DNA from: Methylobacterium sp. Leaf465 | GTDB lineage: Bacteria > Pseudomonadota > Alphaproteobacteria > Rhizobiales > Beijerinckiaceae | Direction of reading: 5' to 3' | Length of the DNA: 64,000 nt | Assembly: GCF_001424705.1 (NCBI RefSeq) | Contig: NZ_LMRA01000023.1 | Coordinates: 488,700-552,699 of the forward strand | Part shown: positions 58,144 to 64,000 of the stretch, in pieces | How the letters are laid out: each line of letters begins with the position of its first letter | How positions within the stretch are numbered: the stretch's first letter is position 1 | Translations under genes and position numbers: made by a program | Notes under the pieces: model-generated | What the model saw: only the letters and a program-made list of their open reading frames with translations | Told to the model about the DNA's origin: nothing | The model's database searches: none

Positions 58144-58276
58144 GCCGATCCCCGCCGCCCTCGCTGCCAGGGAGGGAGTGCCATTCCCCGGCGCCGGGGG
58201 CAACGCGCGGCGTCAGGGATCGGGCCCGCGCCATCGTCGCTGGGGCCGGTCGCCGAAATTGGCCCGAAGCCGTGCC

Positions 58277-58318
58277 ATCCGATCCTCGCGATCCGATCCT
58301 TGCGATCCGATCCTTGCC
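58277..58318. repeat. Three-copy 14-bp tandem repeat
   Basis: ATCCGATCCTCGCG (58277-58290), ATCCGATCCTTGCG (58291-58304) and ATCCGATCCTTGCC (58305-58318) sit head to tail, then the sequence breaks after ATCGG. It lies between the divergent UbiH-type and thioesterase genes. Could be a slippage array or a regulator-binding cluster. Confidence 0.75.
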
Positions 58319-58328
58319 ATCGGAATGG

Positions 58329-58340
58329 TTCACATGTGAA
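58329..58340. promoter_or_regulatory. Perfect 12-bp palindrome, candidate operator
   Basis: TTCACATGTGAA is a perfect palindrome 10 bp after the tandem repeat and 65 bp before the thioesterase start, in the divergent promoter region. It has the shape of a dimeric regulator site, but no regulator is identified. Confidence 0.4.
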
Positions 58341-58404
58341 GGATCGCCCGTGGCGCCGCGGCGCCCACCCGGCTCGCGGATTGCCGGGCGACCAGGGAAG
58401 CGGC

Positions 58405-59283
58405 ATGACCGGCATCGTCACCGAACTCCTCGACATCCTCGACCTGAAGAGCCTGGAGCCGGATCTCTACCGGGGCGAGAGCCTGCAGACGGGCTGGTTC
58501 CGGGTCTTCGGCGGGCAGGTCGTGGCGCAGGCGCTGGTGGCGGCGACCCGTACGGTGCCGGAGACCCGGCCGCCGCACTCGCTCCACGCCTACTTCCTCC
58601 TCGGCGGCGATCCGAAGGCCCCCATCGACTACGCGGTGGAGCGCATCCGCGACGGCCGCAGCTTTACCACCCGCCGCGTCGTCGCGCACCAGCACGGCCG
58701 GGCGATCTTCGCGATGTCGGTCTCCTTCCATGACGCGGAGGCGGGCGCGACCCATCAGGCGACCATGCCGGACGTGGCTCCCCCGGAGGAGGTGCCGGAG
58801 GCGCCTGCCGCCACCGCCGACGCCGCCCGGCGCGGGCTCGCGATCCCGGCGCCGATCCTCTCCTATTTCGGCCGGCGCCGGCCCATCGAGCTGCGGCCCG
58901 TCGAGATCGAGCGCTACCTGCGCCGGGCGCCGCGGGAGCCGCGCTTCCACGTCTGGATGCGCGCCGTCGACCGCCTGCCCGACGATCCGGCGATCCACCG
59001 CGCCGTCCTCGCCTACGCCTCTGACATGACGCTCCTCGACGCCACCCTGATCCCGCACGGCCAGACCGTGTTCGACCCGGAGATCCAGTCGGCGAGCCTC
59101 GACCACGCCCTCTGGTTCCACCGGCCGTTCCGGGCCGACGACTGGCTGCTCTACGCCCAGGACACCCCGAGCGCCGACGGGGCCCGGGGCTTCGCGCGCG
59201 GTCAGATCTTCACGCGCGACGGCACCCTCGTGGCGTCCGTGGCCCAGGAAGGCATGATCCGGCCGCGCCGCGCCGAGGCCTGA
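58405..59283 (+). CDS. tesB: Acyl-CoA thioesterase II (TesB type)
   Basis: Hydrolyses acyl-CoA to fatty acid and CoA. The 292-residue protein has a double hot-dog fold: FGGQVVAQALVAATRTVP and LHAYFLLGGDPKAPIDYAVE in the first half, with RSFTTRRVVAHQHGRAIF. In the second half, AYASDMTLLDATLIPHG and SLDHALWFHRPFRADDWLLY are characteristic. AGGGAAG precedes the ATG at 58405. The longer open frame is unsupported. Confidence 0.95.
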   Translation: MTGIVTELLDILDLKSLEPDLYRGESLQTGWFRVFGGQVVAQALVAATRTVPETRPPHSLHAYFLLGGDPKAPIDYAVERIRDGRSFTTRRVVAHQHGRAIFAMSVSFHDAEAGATHQATMPDVAPPEEVPEAPAATADAARRGLAIPAPILSYFGRRRPIELRPVEIERYLRRAPREPRFHVWMRAVDRLPDDPAIHRAVLAYASDMTLLDATLIPHGQTVFDPEIQSASLDHALWFHRPFRADDWLLYAQDTPSADGARGFARGQIFTRDGTLVASVAQEGMIRPRRAEA

Positions 59284-59964
<681 letters not shown>

Positions 59965-60055
59965 GGCGACCCGCCTGTCCGGACGATCGCGTCCGGGCGC
60001 CCCTGACACGTCCCCTTCACATCAACATCGCACCGCGATCGGGAGTCTCGTTTCC

Positions 60056-61561
60056 ATGAAGCTTCGCAATGCCCTGGCGCTCGGGCTGGGGGGTGCCGCG
60101 CTGGCACTCCTGTTCATCGAGCCATCCCTTGCGCAGACGCCCACGGCGGAGGCCGTGACGGCCGCCGCGAGCGCCGCGCCCGTCCCGAACAAGGGCGACA
60201 CCGCCTGGATGCTCATCTCCAGCGCCCTGGTGCTGCTGATGGTTGTGCCCGGCCTCGCCCTGTTCTACGGCGGCCTCGTTCGCACCAAGAACATGCTCTC
60301 CGTCCTGACGCAGGTCTTCGCCATCGCCTGCATCTCCTGCCTGCTGTTCGTGATCTTCGGCTACAGCCTTGCCTTCACCAACGGCGGCGGCCTCAACGAC
60401 TTCGTCGGCGGCCTGTCCAAGGCCTTCCTGAAGGGCATCGACGCGAACTCCACCGTCGCCACCTTCTCGAACGGCGTCGTGATCCCCGAATACGTCTACA
60501 TCTGCTTCCAGATGACGTTCGCGATGATCACCCCGGCCCTCATCGTCGGCGCCTTCGCCGAGCGGATGAAGTTCTCGGCCCTGGTCGTGTTCATGATCCT
60601 CTGGACCACGCTGATCTACTTCCCGATGGCGCACATGGTCTGGTACTGGGGTGGCCCGGACGCGGTCGGCAACGCCGCCAAGGCGCTGGCCGCCGCCACC
60701 GACGACGCCTCGAAGGCGACCGCCCAGGCGGCCCTCGACGCGGTGAATGCCGATGCCGGCCTGCTCTTCAAGTGGGGCGCCCTCGACTTCGCCGGCGGCA
60801 CCGTGGTGCACATCAACGCCGGGATCGCGGGATTCGTCGGCTGCCTCATGCTCGGCAAGCGCATCGGCTACGGCCGTGACCTGCTCGCCCCGCACTCCCT
60901 GACCATGACGGCGATCGGCGCCTCGCTCCTCTGGGTGGGTTGGTTCGGCTTCAACGCCGGCTCGAACCTCGAGTCCAACGGCACCGCCGCCATGGCCATG
61001 CTCAACACCTTCGTGGCCACCGCCGCCGCAGCCCTCTCCTGGCTGTTCGTGGAGTGGATGCTGAAGGGCAAGCCGTCCCTCCTCGGCATGCTGTCGGGCG
61101 CCATCGCCGGCCTCGTGGCCGTCACCCCGGCCGCCGGCTTCGCCGGCCCGATGGGCTCGATCATCCTCGGCCTCGTCGCCGGCGCGGTCTGCTTCATCAT
61201 GTGCTCCACGGTGAAGAACGCCCTCGGCTACGACGACTCCCTCGACGTGTTCGGCGTCCACTGCATCGGCGGCATCCTGGGCGCCATCGCCACGGGCCTG
61301 CTCGTGAACCCGGACTTCGGCGGCGTCGGCCTGCCCGACTACACCTCCAAGCCCGGTGAACTCGCGGTCGGCGCCTACGAGACCAGCGCCGCCCTGATGA
61401 GCCAGATCAAGGCCGTCGGCTTCACCATCGTCTGGTCGGGTGTCGGCTCCGCCATCCTGTACAAGCTCGTCGATCTCACCATCGGCCTGCGCGTCACCCA
61501 GGACGAGGAGCGCGAGGGCCTCGACATCGCCGATCACGGCGAGCGCGCCTACAACTACTGA
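60056..61561 (+). CDS. amtB: Ammonium transporter AmtB
   Basis: Trimeric inner-membrane channel for ammonium. A signal-like N-terminus (ALALGLGGAALALLFIEPSLAQ) is followed by 11 helices; 501 residues. GDTAWMLISSALVLLMVVPGLALFYGG is the first helix, YFPMAHMVWYWGG and the later FGVHCIGGILGAIATG carry the pore histidines. The tail GLDIADHGERAYNY is the site of GlnK binding. A perfect terminator follows. Confidence 0.97.
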   Translation: MKLRNALALGLGGAALALLFIEPSLAQTPTAEAVTAAASAAPVPNKGDTAWMLISSALVLLMVVPGLALFYGGLVRTKNMLSVLTQVFAIACISCLLFVIFGYSLAFTNGGGLNDFVGGLSKAFLKGIDANSTVATFSNGVVIPEYVYICFQMTFAMITPALIVGAFAERMKFSALVVFMILWTTLIYFPMAHMVWYWGGPDAVGNAAKALAAATDDASKATAQAALDAVNADAGLLFKWGALDFAGGTVVHINAGIAGFVGCLMLGKRIGYGRDLLAPHSLTMTAIGASLLWVGWFGFNAGSNLESNGTAAMAMLNTFVATAAAALSWLFVEWMLKGKPSLLGMLSGAIAGLVAVTPAAGFAGPMGSIILGLVAGAVCFIMCSTVKNALGYDDSLDVFGVHCIGGILGAIATGLLVNPDFGGVGLPDYTSKPGELAVGAYETSAALMSQIKAVGFTIVWSGVGSAILYKLVDLTIGLRVTQDEEREGLDIADHGERAYNY

Positions 61562-61590
61562 GCCATACGACGCCCCCGGGCGTCGGACGG

Positions 61591-61621
61591 AAAGGCCCCG
61601 GTCCCCGCGACCGGGGCCTTT
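61591..61621 (+). terminator. Intrinsic terminator of glnK-amtB
   Basis: AAAGGCCCCGGT (61591-61602) pairs perfectly with ACCGGGGCCTTT (61610-61621) around a 7-nt loop, starting 30 bp after the amtB stop; the T-run is part of the stem end and is followed by CTCG. Confidence 0.85.
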
Positions 61622-61808
61622 CTCGTTCCGGCCCCCCGGTCGAGCGGGCTCTGCGCAGGCGTCCCGCGGCCTCACGGGGCCGTGAGACGGGACCTGCCCG
61701 GTCGCGCGCCACCTGCCTGCGAAGCGCCCACCGCACCGGAATGACTCGATGCCGGAGCGACCCAGGGAAGGACGGCATTGCAACGGTGCGCGCAGGGAAG
61801 TCTCAACC

Positions 61809-61824
61809 TTAGCCAGCCGTTAAC
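61809..61824 (+). promoter_or_regulatory. CtrA-like site upstream of ftsK
   Basis: TTAG-CCAGCCG-TTAAC at 61809-61824 matches the alphaproteobacterial CtrA consensus TTAA-N7-TTAAC with one mismatch. It lies 50 bp upstream of the ftsK ATG. CtrA controls division genes in Caulobacter and relatives. Single match only; could be chance. Confidence 0.4.
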
Positions 61825-61874
61825 TCCGGCGGCGCTACCGTCGCCGGACAGTTCCCCATCGTGTCTGGTACCGC

Positions 61875-64000
61875 ATGCGCTCGCTTCGCCGTTCCGCATC
61901 GCCCTACGATACTTTCGTCGACAGCTTTCGCCCGTTCCTGGCCAAGCGAATGACGGAGTTGGGCGGTCTCGTGCTGTTTGCCGGTGCCACCGCGCTGACG
62001 GTCGCCCTGGCGACGTGGTCGATCGACGATCCGAGCCTCAACCACGCCACCGACCACCCGGCCCACAACGTCCTGGGCACCGGCGGCGCCGTGGTCTCGG
62101 ACCTGGCGATGCAGCTCCTGGGGCTCGGCTCCCTGGCCTTCGTGCTGCCCCCGGCGCTCTGGGGCATCCAGTTGATGCGCACGCGGGCGCTGCCCCGGGG
62201 CGGCCTGCGCCTGACCCTGTGGATCATCGGATTCTTCGCCGCGAGCGCGGTGGCGAGCGCGCTGCCCTCGACGGCGCGCTGGCCCCTGCCCACCGGCCTC
62301 GGCGGCGTCGCCGGCGACGCGCTGATGCATGCCGCCCGCACGATGCTCGGGATCGTGGCGACCCCGTTCCGCGCCTTCGCGGGCTTCCTCTTCGCCGGCG
62401 TCGCGATCCTGTGCCTCACGGGGGCCTGCCGGGTCGGCGAGCTCGATGCGGAGGATCTCGACGCTTACGACGCGCCGCCGGCCCCCGTGCGCCAGCCCGC
62501 GCGCGGCCGGCCCGACGCCAGCCAGGACGGACGCTACGAGGACGACGAGCCGAGCCTGGGCATCGTCTCCCTCGGGGCGATGGCGCAGGCCCTGATGGGC
62601 GGGCGCACGGCCCTGGTGGCGCGCATCGCCGATTGGCGCGCCGAGCGCGCGGCCGCGGCCACAGCGCTCGCCTATGCGGGCGCCTCGCCGGCCCTCGCCG
62701 CGCAGCGCGCCTTCGCGGCCCCTGAGGACGCCCCCTGGGCGACCCACGCCCCCGATGCCCGGGTGGCCCCGTCGGACGGCCGGCGCGAGCCGGTCTTCGA
62801 CGCGCCGCCGCAGGCGCCGTCCGCGTCCCGGCGCCCTCCGGTGCCCGTGCATCACGGCGACGAGGAGGCCGACGACACGGACGAGGTCGAGGCCGCGCCC
62901 GTCGAGGCCGCCGCGCCGGCGCGCTCCCGGGTGGCGCCCGCGGCCCCGCCGCCCGTCCCGGCCGCCGCCCGTCGCGCGGCTCCGCCCCAACCCCTGAATG
63001 CCGAGAACTACCGGCATCCCGCTCTGGAGCTTCTCGCCGACGCGCCGCGCCTGCCCGCCTCGAGCCAGATCTCGTCGGAGGCCCTGGAGCAGAACGCCAC
63101 CCTGCTGGAGGCGACCCTCAGCGACTTCGGCGTGCGCGGCGACATCCTGGCCGTGCGTCCCGGACCCGTCGTCACCCTCTACGAGCTGGAGCCGGCGCCT
63201 GGCACCAAGTCGAGCCGCGTGATCTCGCTCGCCGACGACATCGCCCGCTCGATGTCGGCGGTCTCCGCCCGCGTCGCCGTGGTCCCCGGCCGCAACGCCA
63301 TCGGCATCGAGCTGCCGAACGCCCGGCGCGAGACGGTGTACTTGCGCGAATTGCTGGCCTCCGCCGATTTCGCCGAGACCAAGCAGAGCCTTGCCCTGTG
63401 CCTGGGCAAGAACATCGGCGGCGAGCCGATCATCGCGGATCTGGCCAAGATGCCCCACCTGCTGGTGGCCGGCACCACGGGCTCGGGCAAGTCCGTGGCC
63501 ATCAACACCATGATCCTGTCGCTCCTCTACCGGATGAAGCCGGAGGAGTGTCGCCTGATCATGGTCGACCCGAAGATGCTGGAGCTCTCCGTCTACGACG
63601 GCATCCCGCACCTGCTCTCGCCCGTGGTCACGGACCCGAAGAAGGCGGTCATCGCCCTCAAATGGGCCGTGCGCGAGATGGAGGAACGCTACAAGAAGAT
63701 GTCGAAGGTCGGTGTGCGCAACATCGACGGCTTCAACGCACGCCTCGCCGAGGCGCGCGGGCGCGGCGAGATCTTGACCCGGACCGTGCAGACGGGCTTC
63801 GACCGGCAGACCGGAGAGGCCGTCTACGAGACGGAGGAGATGGACCTTTCGGCGCTGCCCTACATCGTGATCGTGGTCGACGAGATGGCCGACCTGATGA
63901 TGGTGGCGGGCAAGGACATCGAGGGGGCGATCCAGCGCCTGGCGCAGATGGCGCGGGCGGCGGGCATCCACCAGATCATCGCGAAGGAGAAGACGATGCT
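61875..64000 (+). CDS. ftsK: DNA translocase FtsK (5' part, cut by the window edge)
   Basis: Couples chromosome segregation to division. 708 codons are present and the frame runs off the window. The N-terminal part has four membrane helices (first near [20 protein letters not shown]) that anchor it at the septum, then a Pro/Ala-rich linker (about residues 195-375). The motor domain has [16 protein letters not shown] (Walker A, from about residue 530), [21 protein letters not shown], and [17 protein letters not shown] (Walker B). ATG 61875 (MRSLRRSA) chosen. The C-terminal gamma domain is outside the window. Confidence 0.96.
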   Translation, partial: MRSLRRSASPYDTFVDSFRPFLAKRMTELGGLVLFAGATALTVALATWSIDDPSLNHATDHPAHNVLGTGGAVVSDLAMQLLGLGSLAFVLPPALWGIQLMRTRALPRGGLRLTLWIIGFFAASAVASALPSTARWPLPTGLGGVAGDALMHAARTMLGIVATPFRAFAGFLFAGVAILCLTGACRVGELDAEDLDAYDAPPAPVRQPARGRPDASQDGRYEDDEPSLGIVSLGAMAQALMGGRTALVARIADWRAERAAAATALAYAGASPALAAQRAFAAPEDAPWATHAPDARVAPSDGRREPVFDAPPQAPSASRRPPVPVHHGDEEADDTDEVEAAPVEAAAPARSRVAPAAPPPVPAAARRAAPPQPLNAENYRHPALELLADAPRLPASSQISSEALEQNATLLEATLSDFGVRGDILAVRPGPVVTLYELEPAPGTKSSRVISLADDIARSMSAVSARVAVVPGRNAIGIELPNARRETVYLRELLASADFAETKQSLALCLGKNIGGEPIIADLAKMPHLLVAGTTGSGKSVAINTMILSLLYRMKPEECRLIMVDPKMLELSVYDGIPHLLSPVVTDPKKAVIALKWAVREMEERYKKMSKVGVRNIDGFNARLAEARGRGEILTRTVQTGFDRQTGEAVYETEEMDLSALPYIVIVVDEMADLMMVAGKDIEGAIQRLAQMARAAGIHQIIAKEKTM

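Noticed and set aside
58277..58318. CRISPR array
   Set aside because: Units are only 14 bp, directly adjacent with no spacers, and there are three copies.
61809..63971. A 720-codon minus-strand open frame across ftsK
   Set aside because: Antisense to ftsK, whose Walker motifs and membrane helices are clear on the plus strand.

Overview
The window is high-GC (about 70%) bacterial chromosome with dense, mostly housekeeping gene content. Gene order and families point to an alphaproteobacterium of the Rhizobiales, most likely the Methylobacteriaceae (Methylobacterium/Methylorubrum-like). The clues are a split ATP synthase with a stand-alone atpHAGDC operon, the rimP-nusA-ylxR-infB-rbfA-truB block, a membrane-anchored CycM-type cytochrome c next to kdsB and pheA, an OxlT-type oxalate:formate antiporter, and small proteins resembling families known from that group. 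The genus is inferred from recognition; no database search was run. No rRNA, tRNA, CRISPR array or insertion sequence was seen.

Layout. 0.1-3.4 kb: a siderophore-esterase-like hydrolase and a TonB-dependent receptor (minus strand) with a dyad-rich, AT-rich promoter. 3.8-4.7 kb: two small secreted or membrane proteins, one resembling the SecD P1 head domain. 5.1-13.3 kb: a translation/transcription operon on the minus strand, headed by a clear promoter followed almost at once by an intrinsic terminator. 14-20 kb: asd, an LLM-type flavin oxidoreductase, two exported proteins of unknown function, leuB and a polyprenyl diphosphate synthase. 20-25 kb: mtgA, an internally duplicated hypothetical protein, a histidine phosphatase coupled to NAD(P)HX dehydratase, and argG. 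25-32 kb: two DsbA-fold proteins, then atpH-A-G-D, an 82-residue membrane protein, and atpC. 32-35 kb: CCA-adding enzyme, a small membrane protein, a Nudix hydrolase and a DUF1285 protein. 35-42 kb: a four-gene MoxR/DUF58/BatA-DUF4159/vWA-like membrane cluster.

42-48 kb: an alpha/beta hydrolase, an acetyltransferase, and an incomplete Yej-type peptide importer (two binding proteins and the YejB permease, without YejE or YejF). 48.4-49 kb: a PemK/MazF-type toxin-antitoxin pair whose toxin reading frame is broken. 49-54 kb: cytochrome c, kdsB, pheA, the OxlT-like transporter and two tiny membrane proteins. 54-59 kb: a tyrosine-phosphatase-like protein, GNAT, a small membrane protein, ppa, a UbiH-type monooxygenase and an acyl-CoA thioesterase. 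59.6-61.6 kb: glnK-amtB behind a candidate sigma-54 promoter. 61.9 kb to the edge: the 5' part of ftsK, with a CtrA-like site upstream.

The window is mainly core metabolism and information processing. The most noteworthy items are the promoter-terminator leader of the rimP-nusA operon, the membrane protein inside the ATP synthase operon, the MoxR/DUF4159 cluster with a degenerate metal site, the frameshifted toxin, and the Yej locus without its ATPase. I did not find a clearly new defence or mobile system.
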